Under the pieces are notes generated by a model. It had not been told where the DNA came from. It made no database searches and saw nothing but the letters and a program-made list of their open reading frames with translations. From CAZUAQ01 sp964618455 (lineage in GTDB: Bacteria; Planctomycetota; Phycisphaerae; UBA1845; PWPN01), in the NCBI GenBank assembly GCA_964618455.1, contig CAZUAQ010000018.1:43593-107592 (forward strand): a stretch of DNA of 64,000 nt. The letters run 5' to 3'. Shown here piece by piece: positions 7,372 to 19,808 of the stretch (its first letter is position 1; every line of letters begins with the position of its first letter). Made by a program: the position numbers and the translations under genes.

Positions 7372-9351
7372 ATGTCTTCGACTGAAGTATCAGCCTCGTC
7401 CGACGTCCGAACGTTTCCGCCGGCGGCGGAGTTCTCCAAAAACGCGCACATCTCCTCCATCGAACAGTATCGCGAGATGTACGACCGCTCCATCAAGGAT
7501 CCCGACGGATTCTGGAGCGAAGTGGCAGACGGGTTCTACTGGAAAGAAAAATGGAACACCGTCCGCGAGCACGACTTCAAGGGTGACATCTTCATCAAGT
7601 GGTTCCTCGGGGCCAAGACCAACATCACCTACAACTGCCTCGATCGCCATCTCGACACGATGGGCGACAACGTCGCCATCATCTGGGAAGGCAACGAGCC
7701 CGGTGAAGACGCCAAGCTGACCTACAAGCAGCTTCACGCCGAGGTCTGCAAGTTCGCCAACGTGCTCAAGAGCAAGGGCGTCAAGAAAGGCGACCGCGTC
7801 TCGATTTACATGCCGATGGTCAAGGAACTCGCGATCGCCATGCTCGGCTGCGCCCGCATCGGCGCGATTCACTCCATCGTCTTCGGCGGCTTCAGCCCCG
7901 ACTCCCTGGCCGACCGCATCGTCGACTCGACCTGCAAAGTGCTGATCACCACCGACGGCGTCTACCGCGGCCCCAAGGCGGTCACGCTCAAGTCGAATGC
8001 CGATGCCGCCATGGATCTCTGCAAGAATCAGGGCCACATCGTCGACACCTGCATTGTCACCGAGCGCGTCGGCAAGGATAAACTCCCGATCGAGATGCGT
8101 GATGGTCGCGACTACTGGTGGGACGACCTGATGAAGGACGCCTCAGCCGAATGCGAGCCCGAGTGGATGGATTCGGAAGACCCGCTCTTCATCCTGTACA
8201 CATCGGGATCAACGGGCAAACCCAAGGGCGTGCTCCACACCACCGGCGGGTACATGGTCTACGCCGCCACGACGCACAAGTACGTCTTCGACTACCATCC
8301 CGGCGACATCTACTGGTGCACCGCCGACATCGGATGGGTCACCGGTCACTCGTACATCGTGTACGGCCCGCTCTGCAACGCCGCCACGACGATCATGTTC
8401 GAGGGTGTGCCGACCTACCCCGACTCCGGCCGCTTCTGGGACGTCGTCGACAAGTACAAGGTCAAGCAATTCTACACCGCCCCCACCGCCATCCGCGCCC
8501 TGATGCGCGATGGCGAGGACCCGGTGAACAAGCGCGACCTCTCCAGCCTGCAAGTGCTTGGAAGCGTCGGCGAGCCGATCAACCCCGAGGCGTGGATGTG
8601 GTACCACAAGAACATTGGCAAGGAACGCTGCCCCATCGTCGACACGTGGTGGCAGACGGAGACCGGCGGCATCCTGATCACGCCGCTGCCCGGTGCGACG
8701 ACGACCAAGCCCGGCTCGGCCACGCTGCCGTTCTTCGGCGTCAAGCCCAAACTGCTCACCGCCGAGGGCCAGCCCATCGACGGCCCAGGTCAGGGCGTGC
8801 TCTGCCTCGAAGAACCCTGGCCCGGCATGATGCGCACCGTCTACGGCCAGCATGAGCGCTTCCGGGAGGTCTACTTCTCGACCTATCCGGGCTACTACTT
8901 CACCGGCGATGGCTGCCGCCGCGACGAGGATGGCTACTACTGGATTACCGGCCGCGTTGATGACGTCATCAATGTCTCGGGCCACCGGATGGGCACGGCG
9001 GAGGTCGAATCCGCGCTCGTCGCCCACGCCGCCGTGGCCGAAGCGGCGGTCGTCGGCTTCCCGCATCAGATCAAGGGCCAGGGCATTTACGCCTACGTCA
9101 CCCTGGTGGCCGGCCGGGAGTACACCGACGAGCTCAAGAAGGAGCTCATTCAGCACGTCCGCAAGGAGATCGGCCCGATCGCCTCACCGGACGTCATCCA
9201 CTGGGCCCCGGGCCTGCCGAAGACGCGTTCCGGCAAGATCATGCGGCGGATTCTGCGCAAGATCGCCGAGGGTGAGTCCGACAAGATCGGAGATGTTTCG
9301 ACCCTGGCCGATCCGACCGTGGTCGAATCTCTGATCACGTCCAAGGAATAG
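7372..9351 (+). CDS. acs: Acetyl-CoA synthetase (AMP-forming)
   Basis: A 659-residue enzyme converting acetate, ATP and CoA to acetyl-CoA, AMP and PPi. The adenylation core motif YTSGSTGKPKGVLHTTGGYM is intact, as are WWQTETGG, the hinge region DGYYWITGRVDDVINVSGHR and the C-terminal KTRSGKIMRR. K622 is the lysine acetylated for control in characterised homologues. Length and motif order match canonical Acs. ATG 7372 is supported by GGAG 7 nt upstream; a GTG 18 nt earlier is not. A strong terminator follows at 9396. With the upstream transporter and porin it suggests growth on acetate or a related acid. Confidence 0.97.
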   Translation: MSSTEVSASSDVRTFPPAAEFSKNAHISSIEQYREMYDRSIKDPDGFWSEVADGFYWKEKWNTVREHDFKGDIFIKWFLGAKTNITYNCLDRHLDTMGDNVAIIWEGNEPGEDAKLTYKQLHAEVCKFANVLKSKGVKKGDRVSIYMPMVKELAIAMLGCARIGAIHSIVFGGFSPDSLADRIVDSTCKVLITTDGVYRGPKAVTLKSNADAAMDLCKNQGHIVDTCIVTERVGKDKLPIEMRDGRDYWWDDLMKDASAECEPEWMDSEDPLFILYTSGSTGKPKGVLHTTGGYMVYAATTHKYVFDYHPGDIYWCTADIGWVTGHSYIVYGPLCNAATTIMFEGVPTYPDSGRFWDVVDKYKVKQFYTAPTAIRALMRDGEDPVNKRDLSSLQVLGSVGEPINPEAWMWYHKNIGKERCPIVDTWWQTETGGILITPLPGATTTKPGSATLPFFGVKPKLLTAEGQPIDGPGQGVLCLEEPWPGMMRTVYGQHERFREVYFSTYPGYYFTGDGCRRDEDGYYWITGRVDDVINVSGHRMGTAEVESALVAHAAVAEAAVVGFPHQIKGQGIYAYVTLVAGREYTDELKKELIQHVRKEIGPIASPDVIHWAPGLPKTRSGKIMRRILRKIAEGESDKIGDVSTLADPTVVESLITSKE

Positions 9352-9395
9352 CGCGCGACGGATCTCAACCCCCATATTGTCCATATTAAACGCGC

Positions 9396-9436
9396 GGCCC
9401 CGCCTCTCGAGACACACGAAGGGCGGGGCCTTTCTC
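9396..9436 (+). terminator. Intrinsic terminator after acs
   Basis: Perfect 9-bp arms GGCCCCGCC (9396-9404) and GGCGGGGCC (9422-9430) are followed by TTTCTC. It lies 45 nt after the acs stop codon. Confidence 0.88.
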
Positions 9437-9492
9437 TATGCCTCGAGCGGTGATGGGTTTGTTCAGCGGGGGATTCAGGCGTCCACGAAAAC

Positions 9493-9696
9493 TCAGGCGT
9501 TCGTGAGTTCGCGGTCGCGCTTCGGGGCTTGAAACTCCGCCAGTTGCGGCGGGATGGTACGCGACTCCGTCTCGAGCGACTCGTCGGTCGGCACGAATCC
9601 GTTCGCACATTGGCGGCAGCGGTACGGTCTCCCCTTCCGGACCACCGGAATGACATGGGGATGCTCGCAATGCGGGCAATGAATATAAATCGGCAT
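9493..9696 (-). CDS. Small zinc-ribbon protein
   Basis: A 67-residue protein with two CxxC knuckles, CPHC at 7-10 and CRQC at 27-30, followed by an acidic/polar tail. This resembles short zinc-ribbon (MJ0042-like) modules that bind one Zn(II). No further function can be read. ATG 9696 has GAGGAG about 10 nt upstream and begins exactly at the zinc ribbon. An upstream in-frame extension looks non-coding. A candidate promoter at 9911-9940 would give a leader of about 200 nt with small hairpins. The gene converges on acs. Confidence 0.7.
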   Translation of the reverse strand: MPIYIHCPHCEHPHVIPVVRKGRPYRCRQCANGFVPTDESLETESRTIPPQLAEFQAPKRDRELTNA

Positions 9697-10209
9697 GGTC
9701 TGAAAACTCCTCAATTTCACCGATGCCCATCGGGGGGACTCAGCTTCCCCTGACCCCGCGGCGGCCGAGGCCGGCCGCCACCCGTGGGGACGAATCAGCG
9801 AAACTCTCTCTTTCGGTGAGTTGGACACACAACTGCAAGGGAAGTTGCAGGATTTCACCGTACTCCCCACACATTCGCACGTGCGCCCTTAAACCTTTCA
9901 TTCCACAGGGCTTATAAGACAGACGCCAGATCGAGCCCAATATTTCAAAGGCTGAATCGCAATTTCATCGGGGTGATCCGGACCTTGCGGCGTGGAATCC
10001 TGGCTCAAGCGGTCCGCTGCTTGACGCCCCTTCGCTGTCGCCCCTGGAAGCCCCCGGCCATAACTCATTACAGTGCAGCGATTTAGGTCAAAGTTCGTGC
10101 CATCAGTCCTGACGTGACGCCGCGCATCGACGAGAGTTTACGATAGAAGCTCCGGCAATCCCAAATGTTCGTCCGGAGGAGCTTTCCTGCTCTGAGATTG
10201 GAGAGTCTG
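9697..10209. other. Intergenic region with structured leader
   Basis: There is no convincing gene in these 513 nt. It holds small inverted repeats CGAAA/TTTCG (9799-9815) and CTGCAA-GGGAAG-TTGCAG (9833-9850), a 10-bp palindrome CGCACGTGCG (9876-9885), and a candidate minus-strand promoter. About 10000-10209 shows only a bulged hairpin near 10145-10187 downstream of the PEP-CTERM gene. Confidence 0.5.
9911..9940 (-). promoter_or_regulatory. Candidate promoter of the zinc-ribbon gene
   Basis: On the minus strand, TTGGGC (plus-strand 9935-9940) and TATAAG (9911-9916) are spaced 18 nt apart. This gives a predicted leader of about 205 nt. Confidence 0.35.
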
Positions 10210-10914
10210 TCACGATTTCCGCCGGCTGATCAAGGCAGCCCCGATCATGAGCAGCAGCAGTCCCGTCGCCGGTTCCGGCACGCCCACGACGTCGATGACG
10301 AAATCGACCTGGGGCACAGACGGGTTGGAGGTGAACGATTCGACGAATAACGGCCCCTGCTCGGCGGCGGAGGGATCGGCAGGATCGAAGCGGCCGGGCT
10401 GCAACGTGTTGATCGCCAGCCAGCTCTGGAAGCCCGGCGCGTGCGTCTCCCCGCGGATGGTTACCCCCTGCGGTGCCTCCTGGGCCAGGATGGCCACGAA
10501 AAATGACCCGTTCACGGTGGTCGCGGGAATGTTGAAGGTGTTCGTGAACGTGTCCGACAGGGAACCGTTGATTGTCTGGATCTGGGCGTCGATCTGTGTC
10601 AACAGGTTCAGGTCGTCCGGCTGACCGTTGTTGTTCACGTCGTCATAGATCAAGACGCTCACCGGCGTTCCGATGGTCCAGCCCGGTCCGAAGGCGGCCT
10701 TCACCTCCGTGAGCACCGGCCCCGAGGCCTCCGCCTGATACGCGTTGGCCCACCAGAGGTCCGCCGCCCGCCCGACGCCGAGGTCGATCGCGTCCGCCGC
10801 CTGCGCCCCCTGCCGAAGCGAATAGGAGTGCGCCGCCCCCACCGGCGCGGCCAGCAGACACGCCAGTCCGAACCCGCACCATCGCCCCATGACGCCCAAC
10901 TGCTGTGAATTCAT
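10210..10914 (-). CDS. PEP-CTERM sorting-domain protein
   Basis: A 234-residue secreted protein. An N-terminal signal (about 8-28, ending in APVGAA) and a C-terminal tripartite PEP-CTERM signal are present: VPEPATG, a hydrophobic stretch LLLLMIGAALI, and basic SRRKS. This is the substrate signature for exosortase processing and outer-surface or EPS association. The central region (about 35-205) has no recognised catalytic motif; it contains a beta-rich segment with NNNGQPDD and is probably a structural adhesin-type domain. GGAGGAG lies about 10 nt before the ATG. No exosortase gene is visible in the window. Confidence 0.85.
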   Translation of the reverse strand: MNSQQLGVMGRWCGFGLACLLAAPVGAAHSYSLRQGAQAADAIDLGVGRAADLWWANAYQAEASGPVLTEVKAAFGPGWTIGTPVSVLIYDDVNNNGQPDDLNLLTQIDAQIQTINGSLSDTFTNTFNIPATTVNGSFFVAILAQEAPQGVTIRGETHAPGFQSWLAINTLQPGRFDPADPSAAEQGPLFVESFTSNPSVPQVDFVIDVVGVPEPATGLLLLMIGAALISRRKS

Positions 10915-11067
10915 GAAATGCCCGCTCCTCCCAAACCCGCCCCACGCTCCTGAACTCCAAAGTAGGGCTCGGACCCCACCCAGGTCAACAGAAATCCCGA
11001 ATTCGTCCGCATCGACTCATGATGCTCTCCTCGGTGGGGCCTTGTGGTAGAACGCCCCAACCGCCGA

Positions 11068-11073
11068 TAGAAT
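11068..11073 (+). promoter_or_regulatory. -10-like TAGAAT 7 nt before a start codon
   Basis: TAGAAT is followed by AGGCAGC and then the ATG at 11081. The spacing suggests a leaderless or near-leaderless transcript, as at 2977, 25930 and 25999. Confidence 0.35.
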
Positions 11074-11080
11074 AGGCAGC

Positions 11081-11401
11081 ATGAACCGAGAGAGCTTTCC
11101 ATCTCGAGCGAGCACTCCGCGACGTGTGGCCTCCGCTCCGGCGCTGGCCGCCGCCGTGCATCTGCTTGTGCTGTGCCATCGACTGGGCCGGGTGTCCCGG
11201 GAGACCGCCACCCCCGTAGTCTGCGTGATGGAAACCATTCCCCCCTACCGGGTCCCGGAAACGCCGTCCAGCCACCGGGTCGCCCAACACCCCGTGCATG
11301 CCTTTCATGCCGGCCTGCTTGAACGGCTGACCGGCGTGGCGGTCGTAATCCTCACCGCGTGGCTGGCCATCATGCAGATCAGCAGCGTCGTGGGCCACTG
11401 A
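11081..11401 (+). CDS. Small hypothetical membrane protein
   Basis: A 106-residue protein with no recognised family. Two hydrophobic segments can be seen: about 20-35 (ALAAAVHLLVLC) and about 83-102 (LTGVAVVILTAWLAIMQI). They are separated by a Pro/His-rich loop, so it is likely a small membrane protein. Third codon positions are strongly G/C, as in neighbouring genes, which supports coding over the antisense frame. No clear Shine-Dalgarno is seen; a TAGAAT box lies 7 nt upstream. It precedes secA by about 120 nt, but no functional link can be shown. Confidence 0.5.
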   Translation: MNRESFPSRASTPRRVASAPALAAAVHLLVLCHRLGRVSRETATPVVCVMETIPPYRVPETPSSHRVAQHPVHAFHAGLLERLTGVAVVILTAWLAIMQISSVVGH

Positions 11402-11524
11402 CGCCGACATCCCGAGAGATCTTTTCCACCACACCGCCTTCACCCCGAATGGTGAGGCCAATCGACCGGGCAGGGTATCACTGAACACAGCAATCTAGAC
11501 GTCAACGCTAAAGCGAGCAGAGCC

Positions 11525-15478
<3,954 letters not shown>

Positions 15479-15514
15479 TGGGATTGAAGTCCCCTCGTGC
15501 GGAAGGAGAGACCC

Positions 15515-15727
15515 ATGCCGATCGATGAAGATGCATTCGATTCGCGTCACGAACTGCAGCGCGAAAAGAGCAAGCGGATCAAATCGGGACTGCCCGGCGA
15601 GGACGAGGAACCCCTTCCTCCACCGGTGAAGCCGATCAAATCGGAAGGCGAGGACGTCGGTCGTAACGATCCCTGTCCCTGCGGTTCGGGAAAGAAGTAC
15701 AAGAAGTGCTGCGGAAAGAACACGTGA
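15515..15727 (+). CDS. Small SEC-C motif protein
   Basis: A 70-residue protein whose last 23 residues form a SEC-C zinc motif (VGRNDPCPCGSGKKYKKCCG), nearly identical to the tail of the SecA encoded 37 nt upstream. The first 45 residues are charged and probably disordered. In SecA this zinc tail contacts SecB or the membrane; a free copy could compete for or share that partner, which is inference. GGAGAG 6-7 nt upstream supports ATG 15515. Its stop overlaps the next gene's GTG by 4 nt. Confidence 0.82.
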   Translation: MPIDEDAFDSRHELQREKSKRIKSGLPGEDEEPLPPPVKPIKSEGEDVGRNDPCPCGSGKKYKKCCGKNT

Positions 15728-16167
15728 ACCTGACTTTGTTTCGTTACCTGCGTCCCGTCATTGCCGCCGGCTTGATCGCCCTTCTGGCCTCCCCGGCCCA
15801 GGCGGTCGCCCCGACGCGGGTGGAAGCCGCCGACTGGTTCGCCAAGATCCTCAGCCAGTTGACCGATCCGCTCTTCTGGTTCGGCATGGTGGCGCAGTTC
15901 CTCTTCTTCATGCGCTTCATCTGGCAGTGGATGGTCAGCGAGAAGCGCCAGCGAAGCACCGTGCCGATCATCTTCTGGTACTTTTCACTGGCCGGCGGCA
16001 CGGCCATGTTCATCTACGGCTGTCTGCGCGTGGACCTGGTCATCATGCTCGGGCAGTCCCTGGCTATCGTCATCTACTCGCGGAACCTCATGCTGATCTA
16101 CAAGCGAAGCAAGCGTATGCGACAGGCCGGCTTCCCGGTGGTGGAAGTGGGATCCGAAGTGGACTGA
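15724..16167 (+). CDS. Lipid-A-biosynthesis N-terminal-domain membrane protein
   Basis: A 147-residue membrane protein. After a signal-like first helix, the core carries the LABN signature: WFGMVAQFLFFMRFIWQW followed by SEKRQRSTVPIIFWYFSLAGG and YGCLRVDLVIMLGQ. This domain occurs alone or fused to LpxB-like enzymes and is thought to act in lipid A or envelope glycolipid handling; its biochemistry is not settled. GTG 15724 gives a 4-nt GTGA overlap with the SEC-C gene and a GGAAAG ribosome site, so the two are translationally coupled. The C-terminus is cytoplasmic and basic. Confidence 0.82.
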   Translation: MNLTLFRYLRPVIAAGLIALLASPAQAVAPTRVEAADWFAKILSQLTDPLFWFGMVAQFLFFMRFIWQWMVSEKRQRSTVPIIFWYFSLAGGTAMFIYGCLRVDLVIMLGQSLAIVIYSRNLMLIYKRSKRMRQAGFPVVEVGSEVD

Positions 16168-16265
16168 GCCGGTGCCTCCTCTCGAAAACTGCCCGCCGGT
16201 TGGAAGGCGCACCTGGGCAGGCTTACCATCATTTATGGATTTCGTGGAAGAGCCGATGATCCGCC

Positions 16266-16271
16266 TATAAT
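16266..16271 (+). promoter_or_regulatory. TATAAT -10 box
   Basis: A perfect TATAAT lies 15 nt before the GTG at 16287. AAGGGG directly after it can serve as the ribosome binding site. The -35 region is poor. Confidence 0.4.
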
Positions 16272-16286
16272 AAGGGGCGTGGACGC

Positions 16287-16718
16287 GTGGAATCGGGCAT
16301 CGTGGCGCAGACCGGTGAGTCGCTCTGGAGGTTGTGGCTGTACTCCGGGATCCTGCTGGTCGCAATCATCGTCCTGGGCTCGGCGGTCATGTTGTACCGC
16401 CGTAAGTTCCTGTCGGACAACGACTCAGGCACGTCACGCGACCCCTGGAGCCTGGACGATCTCCATGAGCTCCGCAGCCAGGGCAAGATCACGGATGACG
16501 AGTTCCGGGCCATGCGATCGGCCATCATCCGGGCTTACACGGGTGAAACGGCGGACCACGAGGGCCAGTTGCCCGAGGTTTCCTCGTCCCTGCTGCCTCC
16601 GGAGGAAGGGGGCTCGGATCCGGATGCAACGGAAGAGACGGGCGATCAGTGGGACTGGGTGGCGGAAAACGACCCCCGCGAATCTAAGAATTTCCGGAGA
16701 TTCGAGCGGAACGGATAG
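16287..16718 (+). CDS. SHOCT-domain membrane protein
   Basis: A 143-residue protein with one transmembrane helix (about 14-38: LWLYSGILLVAIIVLGSAVMLY). A SHOCT-like short helical module follows at about 52-75 (SLDDLHELRSQGKITDDEFRAMR). The acidic, Pro/Ser-rich tail includes a DQWDW element. SHOCT modules are found at the ends of many membrane proteins as oligomerisation or interaction motifs; no enzyme activity is implied. The GTG start has AAGGGG 9 nt upstream. An overlapping frame from GTG 16279 gives Arg/Ser-rich nonsense and was dropped. Confidence 0.72.
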   Translation: MESGIVAQTGESLWRLWLYSGILLVAIIVLGSAVMLYRRKFLSDNDSGTSRDPWSLDDLHELRSQGKITDDEFRAMRSAIIRAYTGETADHEGQLPEVSSSLLPPEEGGSDPDATEETGDQWDWVAENDPRESKNFRRFERNG

Positions 16719-16924
16719 TTTCGGGAAGGAATTATGGTGACTCCGCAGACGGTTCGGCGACACGACGGATCCTTGGATTTTGATGTGAAGATTGGTTACT
16801 TTCACTGACGATAGAACCGGAACACCGCCACAACGTCAGGATAACTTATGACCGTTGGTGGCGAGGCCCGGTGACAGCGACGCCCTCGTCATGCGGTGGA
16901 TCCCGTGAGGGCTTGGAGACGATT

Positions 16925-18247
16925 ATGGCAGGTTCTCGTAGCGGACAATCCAGTGGTGGCGGAAGTGGAAGCGGAGGAGGCGGCGGCAATCGCGGCGGTC
17001 GCCGATCGACCTCGTGCAGCTTCTGCGGCAAGACCCAGCGCGAAGCCGGGCCCATGGTGGAAGGTCCCGGGGACGTCTACATCTGCGCGGCCTGCGTGGA
17101 CCTCTGCCACAACATCATCAAACAGGAAAAGCGGAAATCGGGCCCGTCGCGGCACATGACCGGGACGATCGCAACGCCGCGCCAGATCAAGGAATTTCTG
17201 GATAACTACGTCATCGGCCAGGAGCGGGCCAAGCGGGCGCTCTCCGTGGCGGTCCACAATCATTACAAGCGGCTGGCCCATGCGGACTCCGCCGACGAAG
17301 ACGATGTCGAAATCGACAAGAGTAACGTATTGCTGATCGGTCCGACGGGCTCGGGCAAGACGCTGCTGGCCAAGACGCTGGCCCGCGTTCTGAACGTGCC
17401 CTTCGCCATCGGCGATGCAACCACGCTGACCGAGGCCGGTTACGTGGGTGAGGATGTCGAGAACATTCTGCTTCGTCTGCTGCAGAACGCGGATTATGAT
17501 CTCGAGGCGGCTCAGCGCGGCATTGTCTACATCGACGAAATCGACAAGATCGGCAAGACGAGCCAGAACGTCAGCATCACGCGCGACGTCAGCGGCGAAG
17601 GCGTGCAACAGTCGCTGTTGAAGATGCTTGAAGGCACGGTCTCGAATATTCCGCCCCAGGGCGGCCGCAAGCACCCCGAGCAGCAGTACATCCAGATGGA
17701 CACGTCGAACATCCTGTTCATCTGCGGTGGGACGTTCACCGGCCTCGATGAGATCATCAGCCGGCGGCTCGGCCAGTCGTCCATCGGGTTCGGTGGTGAA
17801 ATCGAAACCATGGCCACCGGCGACAGCGAATCGGACAGCGTCCTGGGATCGGTCACGCCGGAAGACCTGGTTGAGTTCGGGATGATTCCCGAGCTCGTCG
17901 GTCGGCTGCCCCTGATCACGGCGCTGGACCCGCTGAACATCCCGATGCTCATGCAGATTCTGACCGAGCCGAAGAACGCGCTCGTGCGTCAGTACCAGCG
18001 CTTCTTCGAGATGGAAGGCTGCGAGTTGGAGTTCACCGACGACGCGCTGGAGATCGTCTCCGATCGGGCGATGGCCCGGATGACCGGCGCACGTGCGTTG
18101 CGCGGCGTGCTCGAGGAGATCATGCTCGACGTCATGTTCCGCCTTCCGGAAGAAGGCAAGAACGGCAAGTACATGGTGACGCGCGAGGTGGCTCAGGGCG
18201 AAGAGGATCTCTTCCAGCAGCAGGCCCGCCGTAAAGAGTCCGCCTGA
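16925..18247 (+). CDS. clpX: ATP-dependent Clp protease ATPase subunit ClpX
   Basis: A 440-residue AAA+ unfoldase that recognises and threads substrates into ClpP. The N-terminal C4 zinc domain is intact (CSFC...CAAC about 33 residues apart), then ATPRQIKEFLDNYVIGQ, Walker A GPTGSGKTLLAKTLA, Walker B IVYIDEIDKIG, and the pore/sensor regions. The zinc domain is preceded by a Gly/Ser-rich leader of about 30 residues, which is unusual. ATG 16925 is preferred over GTG 16871 because GGAG lies 6 nt upstream. No clpP is adjacent. A U-tailed hairpin downstream (18320) ends the transcript. Confidence 0.96.
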   Translation: MAGSRSGQSSGGGSGSGGGGGNRGGRRSTSCSFCGKTQREAGPMVEGPGDVYICAACVDLCHNIIKQEKRKSGPSRHMTGTIATPRQIKEFLDNYVIGQERAKRALSVAVHNHYKRLAHADSADEDDVEIDKSNVLLIGPTGSGKTLLAKTLARVLNVPFAIGDATTLTEAGYVGEDVENILLRLLQNADYDLEAAQRGIVYIDEIDKIGKTSQNVSITRDVSGEGVQQSLLKMLEGTVSNIPPQGGRKHPEQQYIQMDTSNILFICGGTFTGLDEIISRRLGQSSIGFGGEIETMATGDSESDSVLGSVTPEDLVEFGMIPELVGRLPLITALDPLNIPMLMQILTEPKNALVRQYQRFFEMEGCELEFTDDALEIVSDRAMARMTGARALRGVLEEIMLDVMFRLPEEGKNGKYMVTREVAQGEEDLFQQQARRKESA

Positions 18248-18319
18248 GTGTCGACGGGATGAGTCCCGTTCGGTGGACCGGCATCCCGGCCATCCCCATC
18301 TGAATACCATTCACGAACT

Positions 18320-18355
18320 GCCGTCCGCGACCTGCGAGGCGGCTATTCTTTTTGC
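18320..18355 (+). terminator. Intrinsic terminator after clpX
   Basis: The stem GCCGTCCGC / GCG-a-GGCGGC (one wobble pair, one bulge) has loop GACCT and is followed by TATTCTTTTTG. A smaller hairpin, ACGGGA-TGAG-TCCCGT, precedes it at 18254-18269. Confidence 0.75.
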
Positions 18356-18409
18356 GCTTGCGGTGAAGCACGCCATGATCGATCTCACACCGATATCGGC
18401 CGTCACATG

Positions 18410-19648
18410 TCAGGGGTAGACGAAATCGAAGAGGCTCTCGGCGGGCTCGACTTCGGGTTCGACGCCCCAATCGTCGAAGTCATTCAGGTAGGTCAGGTCC
18501 TCCCCCGAAAACTCGACGAGCCGGATCTGATCGTTCTGCGAGAGATCGATGGGGGGCTGGAGATCACTCTTTTTCAGGCGCCGGCCTTCCTCGTCGAACG
18601 CGATGATCATGACGGGACGGAACGGGTGTTTGCGGTTGTGTCGTACGACGACGCCATGCCGCCCGCAGTCGAGCTGGATTCTCGCTCCGATGGGGAAGGG
18701 CTGAATCAGGCTGAGAAGGATTTTGCTGACCACGGGATCGTAGTGGCGATGGCACGGGCCTTCGGCGATCTCCCAGAGCACGCGCGAAGCGGACTTGGCC
18801 TGGCGATACACCTTGGTGCTTGTGCCGGCGTCGTAGGCGTCACAGACACGAATCACGCGACTGAACACGTGAAGCTTCGACCCCGAGATGCCCGCGGGAT
18901 AACCGGAGCCATCGAAGTTCTCATGGTGGGTGCGCACGATCATCTTCGCGACGGCATCAAATTCCTTGGGCAGCGATTCGGCCCCGGCGATGGGGTGCTC
19001 GAGGATCAGGTCCTGTTCATCCGGGGTGAGCGGCTCGTCCTTGTCCAGCAGGTACTCGAGGGGAAGCATGCCGATATCGTGGAAGAGGCATCCCAGTGCC
19101 AGCGGCGTGAGATTCATGCCGTAGCGGATGGAGAGCGATCGCGCGCGGCTGGTGCGTTCACGCTCCTTGAAGACATAGTCGCGTATGGTGTTGCCCACCA
19201 GCAGGGAGAGGTAGAAGACATTGGCGGCGTGCTCGTGAAAGTAGCTCTGCGGGTTATCGGATCGAAAGAGTGCGGCGCAGGCGACGGGATTGTCGCGGAG
19301 ATATTCCATGACCGACTCGATTTCGGTCTGGAGCCCGGAGATGTCCGCCGTTTTGAGGGAGGTCCGCCCCGCCATCTTGTCGCGGACGCGCGTCATCAGC
19401 CCGCCCATCTTGCGGGTCACCGTGGCGGCGACGGTCTCTTCCTTGGAGGTGTCCTGGAACTCGACCATCTCGTCGAGCAGGGGATCGCTGATCTGCACGG
19501 TCATGTCGGGGCAGAGCCGGCAGATCTTGTTGACTTCCCACTCCTCGAGGACTTTGCCCGCCGAGACGAGGGTGTGCTTGTGCCGGTGGATGCCATGGTA
19601 AAGTCGCATCCCGGGCTTGAGATCTCGGACAGGTACCAGCAACGGCAT
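18410..19648 (-). CDS. HD-GYP domain protein, probable c-di-GMP phosphodiesterase
   Basis: A 412-residue soluble protein. A short N-terminal segment (about 1-120) has no receiver or PAS motif. The HD-GYP domain (about 125-320) has H138/H140, H190-D191 in FHDIG, H218 in LEHP, H241-H242, GSGYP (247-251) and D270. These are the residues that bind the Fe or Mn centre and define the subfamily cleaving cyclic di-GMP. A beta-rich extension (about 335-412) follows and has no assigned family. All main catalytic residues are present, so it should be active. A PilZ protein at 48408 is a possible effector of the same messenger. Confidence 0.88.
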   Translation of the reverse strand: MPLLVPVRDLKPGMRLYHGIHRHKHTLVSAGKVLEEWEVNKICRLCPDMTVQISDPLLDEMVEFQDTSKEETVAATVTRKMGGLMTRVRDKMAGRTSLKTADISGLQTEIESVMEYLRDNPVACAALFRSDNPQSYFHEHAANVFYLSLLVGNTIRDYVFKERERTSRARSLSIRYGMNLTPLALGCLFHDIGMLPLEYLLDKDEPLTPDEQDLILEHPIAGAESLPKEFDAVAKMIVRTHHENFDGSGYPAGISGSKLHVFSRVIRVCDAYDAGTSTKVYRQAKSASRVLWEIAEGPCHRHYDPVVSKILLSLIQPFPIGARIQLDCGRHGVVVRHNRKHPFRPVMIIAFDEEGRRLKKSDLQPPIDLSQNDQIRLVEFSGEDLTYLNDFDDWGVEPEVEPAESLFDFVYP

Positions 19649-19808
19649 CGATCAGCACTTCCCGTGAAGACGAGGAGGGGCTTCCCCCGACCCTCTCGTT
19701 CCAAGCCGAAACGCAGACGCACGCACGGCTATTGTGCAATCGGACGCATTTCTGCGGGACTTGACGTGTGGGAAGGGATTCCGAAAGGGATCTGATTACC
19801 GGACCGTG

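Noticed and set aside
9821..9837. GG-N10-GC pattern TGGACACACAACTGCA
   Set aside because: The -24 element is poor and no plus-strand gene follows within 1 kb.
10145..10187. Possible terminator for the first PEP-CTERM gene
   Set aside because: The stem needs a 3-nt bulge and no U-tract follows.
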